Under the pieces are notes generated by a model. That model was not told where the DNA came from and made no database searches. It saw nothing but the letters and a program-made list of their open reading frames with translations. From contig CAYPNT010000002.1 in NCBI GenBank assembly GCA_964412235.1, forward strand, positions 62,001 through 126,000: 64,000 nucleotides of DNA, read 5' to 3'. The translations under genes were made by a program, and so were the position numbers. Position 1 is the first letter of the stretch, and the number at the start of each line of letters is the position of its first letter. The stretch is from JAYZQT01 sp964412235. Its GTDB lineage: Bacteria; Pseudomonadota; Alphaproteobacteria; MPNO01; UBA830. Below, one piece after another: positions 1 through 9,351 of the stretch.

Positions 1-290
1 AAAGAAAGGGTAGGTCCCCTGGCAACACCGACCCATAGAGCACGAACTATTCCACGACTGGAAAAATGGCCGGTTCCCTTCAACTCAATTGGGACAGTGG
101 GCGCACGCACGAACGCCAAATTATTAATGATAATATCAGCCAAATCCTCTGGAACCTCACCGATATATCGAACTGTTATATGTAAGTTCTCTGGGTTCAC
201 CCATCGGGCACTATCAATACCCGCCTGAAGACTAGAAATTTGAACCTGCAAGTCTTGAGGCAAGGAAAGGGCTGTAAAAAGTCTAATCAT
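1..290 (-). CDS. thpR: RNA 2',3'-cyclic phosphodiesterase ThpR (2'-5' RNA ligase family), C-terminus cut by window edge
   Basis: Partial gene read leftward from an ATG at 290; 96 codons are visible. The N-terminus (MIRLFTALSLPQDL) and the first HxTx motif, HITV at residues 37-40, are typical of the 2H phosphoesterase/LigT-ThpR family, which opens 2',3'-cyclic phosphates on RNA and can ligate 2'-5' ends. The second HxTx motif would lie beyond the left edge, so completeness cannot be judged. It follows the FIST gene by 35 bases on the same strand and may be the last gene of a tesA-FIST-thpR unit. The family assignment is firm; the cellular substrate is not known from sequence. Confidence 0.85.
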   Translation of the reverse strand, partial: MIRLFTALSLPQDLQVQISSLQAGIDSARWVNPENLHITVRYIGEVPEDLADIIINNLAFVRAPTVPIELKGTGHFSSRGIVRALWVGVARGPTLS

Positions 291-325
291 TCTAGCACTT
301 AAATCTTCGAGCACTCAAAACAACA

Positions 326-1453
326 TCAGCTAAAAAGTGTCAATACTCCGGTGTAACCATATAAACGGTTGTTCGAAATCTCCCCATTCGCGTAAAACCC
401 TACCAGGGGTATATCGTCACCTAACTTCGCCTGAACCGTTTTCATTTCTTCCGAGTCTGAACCAAACAAATTAGGCCCTCGTGCCACACAAGAATAGTAT
501 AGTGCTGCCTTTGGTTTTCCAGTTGCGCGCCCAGTCACGTCAGCTACCATCCGTTCTAAATCGTCCATTGCTGCAGATTTATCTCGACGAACAAACATGA
601 CTCTATCGCCCACAGAGATCCGTTCACCGATCACTACTAATTTTTTTGATGGATCAATCCCAACAACATTCCGCACAAGATAATCGCCGTTGTCGTCGCC
701 CGCGATGGGCAGCGCCGCATGAATATATCCAGCCACCCGTTCAAGATTCCGCGAAAGAACCTCACCGACATCTGCCCGAAACACATCCAGTGCAGGTCGG
801 CCGTCAAGCTCAATTAAAATATTGTCGCGGGCCCCTGTCACTTCATGGACCCCTCCAATAGGAGAACAACCCTGGCTCAACCCAGTCGAAACAGAAACCT
901 TTTTAGAGAAAAGAACCCCTGACACACCACCCTCGGTTAAACTATCCGCAATCTGTGGCTGCCGGCCGCGCGATGCCGTCAAACCACCGATCAGAAACGC
1001 ATCCGTATCGTCTGTGATCGCGTTTAAAATATCTCCAACGTAGGCGTTACGCGGATCTGCGTGGACGACGCCAAAAAAAGGATTGGTTTTGGTAACCCAC
1101 TTCATTACGTGATCGGGTAGGGGATCGCCCGGCCGGTTCACCGAAGGCAACACACAGAAAGAATGATCTGGAAGCGAACCGATCATCGCCACAATTGCAG
1201 GGACATCAAAGTACTCTTGCCCGCCGACCATCACCCCAAAACCGACGGTGCCAACCCAATGCTGAATACCCGTTTTTTCTCTTAGCCACTCCGCCACAAG
1301 AGGTAGGTCTTCATCAAGCAAGTCTGTTACATAAATAAATCCAATATTACTGCGCTCGGGTATGGGTTGCATCTGATTGAAACACGATTCCACCATAGTT
1401 TCCCAATCGGCATCTACAGCGTGACCCATCACAAATTTTCGAGCAGCTTCCAT
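326..1453 (-). CDS. FIST N/C-domain signal-transduction protein
   Basis: A 375-residue protein without signal peptide or membrane segment. The N-terminal half (about residues 30-215) resembles the FIST N domain and the C-terminal part (about 225-360, with GFYANGEI near the end) the FIST C domain, a pair proposed in the literature to bind small ligands, perhaps amino acids, in sensory proteins. Here it is a stand-alone protein with no kinase or cyclase partner domain. It starts 3 bases after the tesA stop codon and is probably co-transcribed with tesA. The ligand and output are unknown. Confidence 0.75.
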   Translation of the reverse strand: MEAARKFVMGHAVDADWETMVESCFNQMQPIPERSNIGFIYVTDLLDEDLPLVAEWLREKTGIQHWVGTVGFGVMVGGQEYFDVPAIVAMIGSLPDHSFCVLPSVNRPGDPLPDHVMKWVTKTNPFFGVVHADPRNAYVGDILNAITDDTDAFLIGGLTASRGRQPQIADSLTEGGVSGVLFSKKVSVSTGLSQGCSPIGGVHEVTGARDNILIELDGRPALDVFRADVGEVLSRNLERVAGYIHAALPIAGDDNGDYLVRNVVGIDPSKKLVVIGERISVGDRVMFVRRDKSAAMDDLERMVADVTGRATGKPKAALYYSCVARGPNLFGSDSEEMKTVQAKLGDDIPLVGFYANGEISNNRLYGYTGVLTLFS

Positions 1454-1456
1454 GCG

Positions 1457-2152
1457 CTAATCCTCTCCGCGGACAAACCTAAGCACGGTCGGCAAAATAC
1501 GGTTCACTATAACCTGAATTCCTTTGGCATTAGGATGTATACCATCCCTAAGGTTTAAACTAGGTACCGCGGCAACGCCGGAAAGAAAAAACGGATATAA
1601 TTCAAGATCAAACTCACTTGCGAGTTGATGGTAGATTTGATGAAATTCTTTACCGTAGTTTTTTCCAAGATTTGGGCTCGCGTACATCCCCGCAAGAAGC
1701 ACCTGTACTTTTTGGCGCCGCAACTTCTTAATTGTTTGAGTGAGGTTTTCTTTTGCGACGCTGGGAGGCACACCCCGCAACATATCATTGGCTCCAAGCT
1801 GGAGAATAACATGAGTGGGTTTGCTCTGGAGAACCCACTCGACGCGCGCGAGGCCGCCAGCGGTCGTATCACCCGAAACACCAGCATTAATAACGTCTAT
1901 TTCAACTCCCAATTTGTGAAGTGCCAATTTCAGACGGGATGGGAATGTTTGATCCGCGTACAATCCGTAACCTGCCGTGAGGCTATCGCCGAGCACCAAG
2001 AGCCGAGATTTCCCAAAAGCAGAGGAAGACACCACTAAAACAAGGACTATAAAAGAACCTGAAATCCAAAGTTTGAAAAACTCGACAGCCGGGTTATACG
2101 GATGATGATGGTGTTTCAAGTTAAAGACCGGAAAGCGATTGTGGCAAGCCAA
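1457..2152 (-). CDS. tesA: SGNH/GDSL esterase, TesA-type arylesterase/lysophospholipase
   Basis: Exported multifunctional esterase (thioesterase I/protease I/lysophospholipase L1 family). The four SGNH blocks are present: GDSL with Ser57, Gly94 in GVSGDT, Asn122 in GAND, and the Asp203-x-x-His206 pair (DGIH). A hydrophobic segment at about residues 29-46 followed by SSSAFGK looks like a signal peptide, so the enzyme is probably periplasmic. The first 20 or so residues lie over the start of the opposite ABC gene; a later start (TTG at the Leu12 codon, or near Val23) would remove that overlap and give a normal signal peptide. Head-to-head placement with ybbA-ybbP is also seen in E. coli. Confidence 0.85.
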   Translation of the reverse strand: MACHNRFPVFNLKHHHHPYNPAVEFFKLWISGSFIVLVLVVSSSAFGKSRLLVLGDSLTAGYGLYADQTFPSRLKLALHKLGVEIDVINAGVSGDTTAGGLARVEWVLQSKPTHVILQLGANDMLRGVPPSVAKENLTQTIKKLRRQKVQVLLAGMYASPNLGKNYGKEFHQIYHQLASEFDLELYPFFLSGVAAVPSLNLRDGIHPNAKGIQVIVNRILPTVLRFVRGED

Positions 2153-2845
2153 AAAAACATAGAAAATCCTATTATATCACTAAAAGATATCACCCTTAAG
2201 CTGCACAGCGAGGCCGGTCCGGTCAACGTTCTTAATGGAATAAATCTCGAAGTTTCGGCTGGCACCACCGTCAGCATTATGGGTCCGTCCGGCTCGGGAA
2301 AAACCTCATTGATGATGTTAATAGGCGGCCTAGATCGACCCACTTCGGGGTCAGTAATGATCGCCAACACTCCATTAGGCGGTTTAAACGAAGACCAACT
2401 CGCTCAATTCCGCAGAGATACAATGGGTATCGTTTTTCAAAATTATCATTTGATTTCAACGATGAATGCTATGGAAAACGTTGCAATTCCAGTGGAGTTG
2501 GCGGGGATACCAGACCCCTTTGACAGAGCACACGAAGCACTAAAATCGGTAGGCTTAGAAAAACGTACTAAACATTATCCTGGACAACTTTCGGGAGGAG
2601 AACAACAACGCGTCGCACTCGCACGGGCAATTGCTAACAAGCCCAAAATCATTCTTGCCGACGAACCGACTGGAAATCTGGATGTAAATACTGGTGAGAT
2701 GGTTATAGAACTTTTGTTTGCTCTTAGAGCAGATCATGATGCGACGTTGCTATTAATTACGCACAACGAGGCGCTTGCGCAACGATGTGACAGAAAAATC
2801 ATTTTAACAAACGGCCGCATTTCCAGGGAAGAAAATCACTCATGA
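2141..2845 (+). CDS. ybbA: ABC transporter ATP-binding protein, YbbA/LolD type
   Basis: ATPase of a MacB/LolCDE-like exporter. Counted from the upstream ATG at 2102 (247 residues), Walker A GPSGSGKT is at 61-68, the signature LSGGEQQR at 163-170, Walker B IILADEPTG at 183-191 and the H-loop His at 221. I prefer the in-frame GTG at 2141 because GGAAAG lies a few bases upstream of it and because this clears the overlap with tesA; ATG 2102 is the alternative. Its stop overlaps the permease start (ATGA at 2842), so the two are translationally coupled. In E. coli YbbA-YbbP is an inner-membrane pair of unclear substrate next to tesA. Confidence 0.88.
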   Translation: MASQKNIENPIISLKDITLKLHSEAGPVNVLNGINLEVSAGTTVSIMGPSGSGKTSLMMLIGGLDRPTSGSVMIANTPLGGLNEDQLAQFRRDTMGIVFQNYHLISTMNAMENVAIPVELAGIPDPFDRAHEALKSVGLEKRTKHYPGQLSGGEQQRVALARAIANKPKIILADEPTGNLDVNTGEMVIELLFALRADHDATLLLITHNEALAQRCDRKIILTNGRISREENHS

Positions 2846-5361
2846 TTAACGCCTTGCGGATTTCGCAACGGGAATTACGTGGCGGGGTTCGAGGGTTTCG
2901 TGTCTTCATAGCGTGCCTGGCCCTTGGTGTTGCCGTAATTGCCGGTGTTGGATCCGTTTCTTCATCTCTGATCGCGGGGCTAGAAGAGGATGGTGCCCTT
3001 TTATTAGGCGGAGATATAGCTCTCCGTACTACTCATAGGGACATTTCGAAAGAGCAACTCCGTTGGTTGCGTGAAAACGGTAGGGTATCACGCGTGGTGT
3101 ACTTGCGTTCTATGGCACGGGGCATACAAAACCCTAAAAGGGCATTAGTAGAATTAAAATTAGTCGATAATGCATACCCCTTGTATGGAACCCTAAAGGT
3201 AAATCATAGAAAAACGCCGGACAGTCTCTTTTCTAAAGTAAATGGCATTTGGGGAATTGTATGTGATCCAGCGCTATTGGTTCGTCTTGGTATAAAAGTA
3301 GGGGACACGATTAACATTGGAAAAGCTCGTTACGAAATTCGGGGAACAATTAATCAAGAGCCAGACCGAATTTCCGGGCGCACGGGCTTACAAATAGGAC
3401 CACGGTTAATAGGTTCCGCCAATTCAATCGAGGACACTGCCTTAGTTCGACGGGGAAGCCTCGTCTGGTATTTCTACAGGGTCCGAATAGACAAAAACAA
3501 ATCTGTGTCGACCTGGACGAGCAAACTGAACAAAGCGTTTCCTGATGCAGAGTGGCACCTTCAAGATCGCCGCAATGCTTCTCCGACCATAAAACAATTC
3601 ATTGACCGTACTACTCTATTCATGACCTTAGTGGGATTGACTGCACTGCTAATCGGCGGCATTGGCATAAGTAACGCAGTCAGAAACTTTCTTCTCGGTA
3701 AAATCCAAACCATCGCTACTCTAAAATGCATTGGTGCGCGAGTTGATACTGTTTTTTCTGCCTACTTAATTCAAGTGATGGTGATGGCAGTAATAGGCAT
3801 TATCATCGGGCTGTTGTTAGGGGCATTTATTCCACTCGCAGCGGCCCGCCTTATTGATGGTCTGGTGCCGGTTGTCGCTCGGTTTAACATATACTGGGAG
3901 CCCTTGGCGCTTGCATCTGCGTTTGGAATATTAACGGCGCTTGGTTTTTGTATATGGCCCATTGCAAAAGCTTGCGATTTGCCCGCCAGCGTGCTTTTCC
4001 GCCACACTGGCTCGGGTATTAAAGGAATACCTCGTTGGCGTTTTGTCTTTATGACTTTCATCCTCTTAGTTATCCTAATTTTGATTGCTATCGAAAGCGC
4101 CAATTCGAAGCCAATAGCGATGTGGTTTATCAGCGGTGCCGCCTCAGCGATAATCCTGTTTTCAGGAACCGGTGGCTTAATTAAGAAAACTGCAAAATTG
4201 GGGGCCAGAACAGGCGGCTTTGGTGTGCGCCTGGCACTCGCGAACCTGCACCGACCGGGCTCACAAACAGGTAACATTATTTTGTCATTAGGCCTCGGGC
4301 TAACTGTCCTTGTGGCGCTAGCCCTGATTGAAAAAAATTTAAGCAATCAAATCAATGAAGAGATGCCAAAAACTGCTCCGGGATATTTTTTCATCGACAT
4401 TCAAAATACTCAAATTGAGAAATTCCAAGATACCATCCAGGACATCAGCGGCGTTCGCGAAATGCGTACTACGCCGATGCTGCGTGGTCGAATAACCCGG
4501 ATAAAAGGAAACCCAGTTAAAGTCCTGGACTACCCGGAAAACAGTCGTTGGTTATTGCGTGGAGATCGGGGAATGACTTGGGCTGCATCAATGCCAAAGG
4601 GAGAAAAACTCATCGCAGGCAAGTGGTGGGCGGGTAATCATAGCGGTCCCCCTTTGGTATCGCTTGCCGCGAATGCCGCGGAAGCATTGAATTTAAGCCT
4701 AGGCGATACCATAACCACCAATATACTTGGGCGTAATATTACAGCCACTATCGCCAGCCTTAGGGACGTTCAATGGCGCAGCCTTCGGATGAACTTCATT
4801 TTTATTTATTCTCCGGGCCTGCTGGAAAATGCCCCACAGACACACTTAGCTACTGTTCACGCAGACCCCGCCCGGGAATTGGTTATAGAGGAGATTGTCG
4901 GCGATAAATTCCCAAATGTTACAGCTATTCGTGTGCAGGACGTTTTAGAGACTGTTAATGAATTTGTAAGTAGTCTGGGTTTAGCTATCAGACTGACCGC
5001 TGGAGTTGCCATCGTCGCGGGCACACTCGTTCTGGCTGGGGCAATTATGAGTGGGCACCGCCGGCGTGTATATGATTCGGTCGTCCTCAAGGTTCTCGGT
5101 GCCACCCGAAAGAAGATAATTGCGACACTGCTACTCGAGTACGTTTTGCTTGGCCTGATCACGGCAGTAATAGCATCTGTTTTCGGATCAATCGCGGCCT
5201 GGGGGGTTACCTCCCAAGTAATGCAATTAGAATTCTCTTTTGACCTCCGCACAGTGGCCACGACAAGCGTCATTGCTGTTTTGTTATCCGTGATTTTTAG
5301 CCTATATGGAATTTGGCGTGCCTTGGGTCAAAAGCCGGCTCCTGTCCTTAGAAATGACTAG
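2842..5361 (+). CDS. ybbP: FtsX-like ABC permease, YbbP type
   Basis: Large 839-residue membrane protein with duplicated FtsX/MacB architecture. An N-terminal membrane segment (about 20-44) is followed by a periplasmic domain, a block of membrane helices (about 255-415), a central pair (about 465-490), a second periplasmic domain (about 500-715) and three C-terminal helices (about 720-835). It overlaps ybbA by 4 bases (ATGA), marking ATPase and permease as one transporter. YbbP-type proteins usually have about 800 residues. The substrate is not evident; proximity to the periplasmic esterase tesA hints at lipid-related export but is only context. Confidence 0.85.
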   Translation: MINALRISQRELRGGVRGFRVFIACLALGVAVIAGVGSVSSSLIAGLEEDGALLLGGDIALRTTHRDISKEQLRWLRENGRVSRVVYLRSMARGIQNPKRALVELKLVDNAYPLYGTLKVNHRKTPDSLFSKVNGIWGIVCDPALLVRLGIKVGDTINIGKARYEIRGTINQEPDRISGRTGLQIGPRLIGSANSIEDTALVRRGSLVWYFYRVRIDKNKSVSTWTSKLNKAFPDAEWHLQDRRNASPTIKQFIDRTTLFMTLVGLTALLIGGIGISNAVRNFLLGKIQTIATLKCIGARVDTVFSAYLIQVMVMAVIGIIIGLLLGAFIPLAAARLIDGLVPVVARFNIYWEPLALASAFGILTALGFCIWPIAKACDLPASVLFRHTGSGIKGIPRWRFVFMTFILLVILILIAIESANSKPIAMWFISGAASAIILFSGTGGLIKKTAKLGARTGGFGVRLALANLHRPGSQTGNIILSLGLGLTVLVALALIEKNLSNQINEEMPKTAPGYFFIDIQNTQIEKFQDTIQDISGVREMRTTPMLRGRITRIKGNPVKVLDYPENSRWLLRGDRGMTWAASMPKGEKLIAGKWWAGNHSGPPLVSLAANAAEALNLSLGDTITTNILGRNITATIASLRDVQWRSLRMNFIFIYSPGLLENAPQTHLATVHADPARELVIEEIVGDKFPNVTAIRVQDVLETVNEFVSSLGLAIRLTAGVAIVAGTLVLAGAIMSGHRRRVYDSVVLKVLGATRKKIIATLLLEYVLLGLITAVIASVFGSIAAWGVTSQVMQLEFSFDLRTVATTSVIAVLLSVIFSLYGIWRALGQKPAPVLRND

Positions 5362-5482
5362 GAAATACGCAGCAAATTAAATTTTCCTAATAAACAACCT
5401 TTGCTATGAGCCAGTGGTTGATTCTGCCTCTGAAAAGTCCCATATTCCGACTAATAGAGAACTTGGAAAGCAGGTATCGTAA

Positions 5483-6238
5483 ATGGCTATTGGAACCGAG
5501 AAACAGGTATTTACTGGCGCGCGTGTAGACCAGGCGGCCTATGACATGGGTCTTCGTGCACATATGCTGCGCGTGTATAACTATATGGCGTCAGGCTTGG
5601 CGCTTACTGGTATTTTTGCGGTGGTTATTGCCCAAATGTCGGTGATTACCAATGACGCAGGCCAAATCGTTGGCTTGACCAGCCTAGGTCAAAGCCTATT
5701 CGGCTCGGCGCTGAAGTGGGTGGTGATGCTCCTCCCCATTGGCCTAGTGTTCTTCTTTAGTGCGAGATTGCACGCGCTTAAACAATCAACCGCACAAATG
5801 GTTTTCTGGGTATTTGCGGCACTTATGGGTGTTTCCCTGGCCACTGTGTTCATGGTTTTTACCGGCGCGAGTATTGCACGGGTATTTTTCATTACTGCGG
5901 GCACATTCGCAGGAATGAGTCTTTGGGGATACACAACAAACAAAGACCTATCGGGCATGGGATCGTTCCTTTTTATGGGCCTGATTGGTATCATTATCGC
6001 ATCCATCGTTAATATATTTATCGGCAGTTCAGCTCTGCACTTCGCTATTTCAGTAATTGGAGTGCTCGTATTTGTGGGACTTACAGCCTATGACACTCAG
6101 AAAATCAAAAACGAATACGCGGAGCATTTCGACAGTGAAACAAAGGGAAAACTCGCTATTTCCGGCGCGCTTCGGCTTTATCTGGACTTCATAAACCTTT
6201 TCATCATGTTGTTGCATTTGTTCGGCGCCAGACGCTGA
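5483..6238 (+). CDS. Bax inhibitor-1/YccA family membrane protein
   Basis: A 251-residue integral membrane protein with about seven hydrophobic helices beginning near residue 35 (ASGLALTGIFAVVIAQ). The C-terminal part contains the family-typical LTAYDTQKIK (residues about 197-206) followed by a final helix. The BI-1/YccA family (TMBIM fold) includes pH-sensitive calcium-leak channels and FtsH-interacting proteins. It is preceded by a 121-base gap after ybbP and followed closely by a strong terminator, so it is likely monocistronic. Confidence 0.88.
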   Translation: MAIGTEKQVFTGARVDQAAYDMGLRAHMLRVYNYMASGLALTGIFAVVIAQMSVITNDAGQIVGLTSLGQSLFGSALKWVVMLLPIGLVFFFSARLHALKQSTAQMVFWVFAALMGVSLATVFMVFTGASIARVFFITAGTFAGMSLWGYTTNKDLSGMGSFLFMGLIGIIIASIVNIFIGSSALHFAISVIGVLVFVGLTAYDTQKIKNEYAEHFDSETKGKLAISGALRLYLDFINLFIMLLHLFGARR

Positions 6239-6261
6239 GCTGCTCGGCAAAACAATATGAG

Positions 6262-6291
6262 ACCGGGCCCCACGTGGGCCCGGTTTTTTTA
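6262..6291 (+). terminator. Rho-independent terminator after the BI-1 gene
   Basis: A 9-base-pair GC-rich stem, ACCGGGCCC (6262-6270) pairing with GGGCCCGGT (6276-6284), with a 5-base loop, runs directly into a T-rich tail on the plus strand. It lies 24 bases beyond the BI-1 stop and just before the convergent Rieske gene. The minus side lacks a T-run, so it mainly serves plus-strand transcription. Confidence 0.9.
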
Positions 6292-6294
6292 TAC

Positions 6295-7344
6295 TTATTC
6301 GGCTGCTTGCGCCGTCGGCGGATCGCTTTCCGCTTTAATCATCGCATTCAGTGTACGAATAGCCTGCAGTCCGCCGCCATCATGGTTAATATCCACGCGC
6401 GCAGGCGTAGTACCAGAATCCAAGTTTTCTTGCTGCAGACCGATGATTTCTAAATCTTCCAGAAACGCCTCATGAACATTAGCCACTAGTAAATCCGTAA
6501 CCCAAGCTTCGTCGATACGAAAGTCGTGAGCCTGAGCCCAAAAATAGTGGGTCGTTTTATCTGTTTCCGGTGTAATGGCATTCAGGTTCCGCATAGTAAA
6601 ACCTTGAGATCGGTCTCCATCAATAGCACCCGTACCGGCCTTTGCCGCACCCACGTCGAGCCGTACGAACGCGGGTGGTGTCCATGTTATATGCTGCCAA
6701 CGATCGACGTGATCATCAGGTGAAAAGCCGCCCGCCTTTTCAAAAAATGGTGGGGGCTTCGAATCCATCACCCATCGCGTCACGGTTACGTGCCTGTCAC
6801 TACGATCAAACTTCATTGGGGTTTCGGCTACTGCGTCCGTACCAAGAGTTGTGGGATGTACAAACGACAGGTGCGACAAATCAAGAAGATTTTCAACCAG
6901 CAGACGATAGTCCGCTTTCAAGTGCATCAACTCGCCTTTCGCACGCCACTCCGGATGATCCATCCAGCCGAAATCTTCTATATCTTCGGGATTGGCAAGC
7001 GCCGGATCCCCCATCCACACCCATATCCATTGGTATCGCTCGACAGTTGGATAAGAACGTACGTAACAATCAGGCGGTACGGCCGATTGACCCGGTATAC
7101 GAACGCATTCCCCATCTGCATTATATTCGAGCCCATGATACGGACATTGTATTCTGTCGCCCACAAGCTTGCCTTCAGATAACGGAGCATGCCGGTGAGC
7201 ACACTTGTCAGAAAGCGCGACGGGAGACCCGTCTTCGAGGCGGTAAAATACCACAGGTTCACTCAGAAGCGTTCGTCTTAAAAGATTTTGACGACCAACT
7301 TCCGTCCCCCAGGCTCCAACATACCAAGCATTTTTAAGAAACAT
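6295..7344 (-). CDS. Rieske 2Fe-2S aromatic ring-hydroxylating/O-demethylating oxygenase, alpha subunit (VanA-like)
   Basis: Terminal oxygenase of 349 residues. The Rieske cluster ligands are Cys48-x-His50 and Cys67-x2-His70 (CAHRH and CPYH). The mononuclear iron site is marked by NLLDLSHLSFVH with Asn152, Asp155, His158 and His163. Length and the LLDLSH signature resemble vanillate O-demethylase oxygenase and related phthalate/dicamba-type alpha-only Rieske enzymes. It needs an electron-donating reductase (VanB type), and none is encoded nearby. The gene downstream of a second, related Rieske protein (7391-8431) shares its strand, so the pair probably forms one unit. Substrate is inferred only: a methoxylated or carboxylated aromatic. 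Confidence 0.88.
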   Translation of the reverse strand: MFLKNAWYVGAWGTEVGRQNLLRRTLLSEPVVFYRLEDGSPVALSDKCAHRHAPLSEGKLVGDRIQCPYHGLEYNADGECVRIPGQSAVPPDCYVRSYPTVERYQWIWVWMGDPALANPEDIEDFGWMDHPEWRAKGELMHLKADYRLLVENLLDLSHLSFVHPTTLGTDAVAETPMKFDRSDRHVTVTRWVMDSKPPPFFEKAGGFSPDDHVDRWQHITWTPPAFVRLDVGAAKAGTGAIDGDRSQGFTMRNLNAITPETDKTTHYFWAQAHDFRIDEAWVTDLLVANVHEAFLEDLEIIGLQQENLDSGTTPARVDINHDGGGLQAIRTLNAMIKAESDPPTAQAAE

Positions 7345-7390
7345 TAAATCCTCCCACTTCGGTCAACACCTATTTCCGTATATTACACAT

Positions 7391-8431
7391 CTATTGGACA
7401 GCAATTGTTTTTTCCGTCGCGATTTTCTCGGAGACTAGATTTCTCGCCGCTATCCCCGGAGCGTCAACATTAAGATCGATAAGTTTGCGGGTTGCGTCAC
7501 GCTGTATGGAGGCGTGCTGCGCCTCAAGAATTTCAAAATCTTCCATAAAGGTCATCAAAAAATCGTCATACATTTGTTGTTTCCACTCCACATCATCGAC
7601 CCGAAAGTCCCATACATGAGAGTAAAAATAAAATGTTGAATGTTTTGTCTCCGGTGTCGGTGCGTTTAGTGCTCGCAAACGGATACCGTTTGCATATTCT
7701 TCGGGCCCACCAAAATCACCAGCACCAACTGGCCCGCATCCAGCGTAAACAACCGTATGTCCCGGGGGTTCGGTCTCTACGATTTGCCAACGATCGACAT
7801 TATCCTTGCTTTTCATCCCGGCACGGTACAGCGGCGGTGGTGGACGGTCCTGGATCCAACGAGACATGCGAATTTTATTGTTTAGACGTTCCGTTCGGAC
7901 GGGAAAATCAACGATGGCGCTGTTTCCGATCGTCTTGGTATGGACGAAGCCGAGGTGTGACAAATCTAATAAATTGTCGGTAATCAATTCGTAGTGACAT
8001 TTGATATGCAGAAAGGCCCCGGTATTGTACGCCCAGTTTGGGTCCTCTACCCACCACCAATCGGGTATCAACGCTTGATCTGCCTGGTCAGGGTCCCCAA
8101 GCCAAATCCAAAAAAAACCGTGTCTTTGAACGAAAGGGTAAGACATAACCCTCGCTCCAGGTGGAACCCTCGACTGACCTGGCACTCTCACACAGGTGCC
8201 GGCAGAATCAAATTCCAACCCATGATACCCACACTGCAAATTATCTCCAACAACCTGACCTAATGACAGTGGCAGATGGCGATGAGAACAACGATCTTCA
8301 AGAGCGATTGCTTTACCCGAGGCGTCCTTAAACATAACGACGGGCTCATTTAACAGTGTACGCCCTAATGGGCCGCCATCCTCGAGTTCTCGGTCATAGG
8401 CCGCCACATACCAGCAGTTCTTCATAAACAT
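7391..8431 (-). CDS. Second Rieske 2Fe-2S oxygenase alpha subunit (VanA-like)
   Basis: A 346-residue paralogue of the next gene, with Rieske ligands at Cys48/His50 and Cys67/His70 and the iron-site signature NLLDLSHLGFVH placing His159 and His164. Both start with a near-identical M-F-x-K-N-x-W-Y-V N-terminus, which argues for duplication and divergence rather than two subunits of different types. It is the first gene of the minus-strand pair; the 46-base gap to the second has no terminator. It may act on a different position or a related substrate. No ferredoxin or reductase gene accompanies it. Confidence 0.88.
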   Translation of the reverse strand: MFMKNCWYVAAYDRELEDGGPLGRTLLNEPVVMFKDASGKAIALEDRCSHRHLPLSLGQVVGDNLQCGYHGLEFDSAGTCVRVPGQSRVPPGARVMSYPFVQRHGFFWIWLGDPDQADQALIPDWWWVEDPNWAYNTGAFLHIKCHYELITDNLLDLSHLGFVHTKTIGNSAIVDFPVRTERLNNKIRMSRWIQDRPPPPLYRAGMKSKDNVDRWQIVETEPPGHTVVYAGCGPVGAGDFGGPEEYANGIRLRALNAPTPETKHSTFYFYSHVWDFRVDDVEWKQQMYDDFLMTFMEDFEILEAQHASIQRDATRKLIDLNVDAPGIAARNLVSEKIATEKTIAVQ

Positions 8432-8563
8432 TTTATAAGTCTAACCACACTGTCAAAAAAAAAGAAGCGGCTAGATTTAATCGGAGCGACCCTTAAAATT
8501 GAGTTTGATACAAGTTTTCTGGCCAATCACTGGCCCACAACTCCAACAGGGGGATGAAACCTT

Positions 8564-9283
8564 ATGGCTAACTACGGAGATCGAGCACGAATTGGAATGT
8601 TATTGCCATCAGTAAATCGTGCCGCTGAACCTCAAATTACAGAAATGCTACCCGAGGGTGTGTCGCTTCACACCACCCGCCTGCGTCTTCGTTCTAGCGA
8701 AGAAAAACATATCCATGAGATGGTTGAGGATGTAGAGCGCGGTGCCGTAATGTTAGCCGACGCAGATGTCGATTTGATCGTATTTCATTGTACCGCGGTA
8801 TCGATGTTTGCGCCTGGGTTTGATGACAAAATAATTGAAAGGATAGAGACTGCTACCGAAAAGACAGCAACCTCCACGTCAAAAGCCTGTATAGAAGCGT
8901 TTGAAACGTTTGCGGCAAAACAAATAACGCTGACCACGCCCTATATCACGAAAACAAATGAACGGGAGGTAGCCTTTCTCCGGTCGCACGGAGTTGACGT
9001 GTTGTCAGAAACCGGTATGGGCATCAGTGGCGATGGGGGAGCCATGCTGGCAGTGGAACCCGAAGAATGGCGGCGACGGGTAAATAAGCAAGACGAGCCA
9101 GCATCGGAGGCCGCTTTTATAAGCTGCACCGCAATTCGTGCAGTTGAAGCGATTGAACCCATTGAAAGCGATATTGACAAACCGGTAGTGACTTCTAATC
9201 AGGCCATGGTTTGGCATGCGCTTCGCAAACTGAATGTCGATGATAGACCCCAGGGATACGGTCGCCTAATGTCAGCGGGCTAG
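8564..9283 (+). CDS. Asp/Glu racemase superfamily protein, maleate isomerase/arylmalonate decarboxylase-like
   Basis: A 239-residue cytosolic protein of the Asp/Glu racemase fold. Two conserved cysteines sit in the characteristic places, Cys76 (FHCTAVS) and Cys188 (SCTAIR), as in maleate cis-trans isomerase, which uses both. Arylmalonate decarboxylases usually retain one, so isomerase chemistry is the better guess. A good ribosome-binding site (GGGGG) precedes the ATG. In nicotinate catabolism a relative (NicE) converts maleate to fumarate after an isochorismatase-fold amidohydrolase acts; such a hydrolase lies at 13079, but the link is inference. Confidence 0.72.
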   Translation: MANYGDRARIGMLLPSVNRAAEPQITEMLPEGVSLHTTRLRLRSSEEKHIHEMVEDVERGAVMLADADVDLIVFHCTAVSMFAPGFDDKIIERIETATEKTATSTSKACIEAFETFAAKQITLTTPYITKTNEREVAFLRSHGVDVLSETGMGISGDGGAMLAVEPEEWRRRVNKQDEPASEAAFISCTAIRAVEAIEPIESDIDKPVVTSNQAMVWHALRKLNVDDRPQGYGRLMSAG

Positions 9284-9351
9284 AGAAAACCAACTCGAAT
9301 TGCCGGGACCTCGAAAATCACCCCAACAAATGGTTTTGTGTTGGCAAACGT

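Noticed and set aside
6642..7337. 231-codon open frame on the plus strand
   Set aside because: It lies wholly opposite the Rieske oxygenase gene, whose cluster and iron motifs are intact; the plus product shows no recognisable fold.
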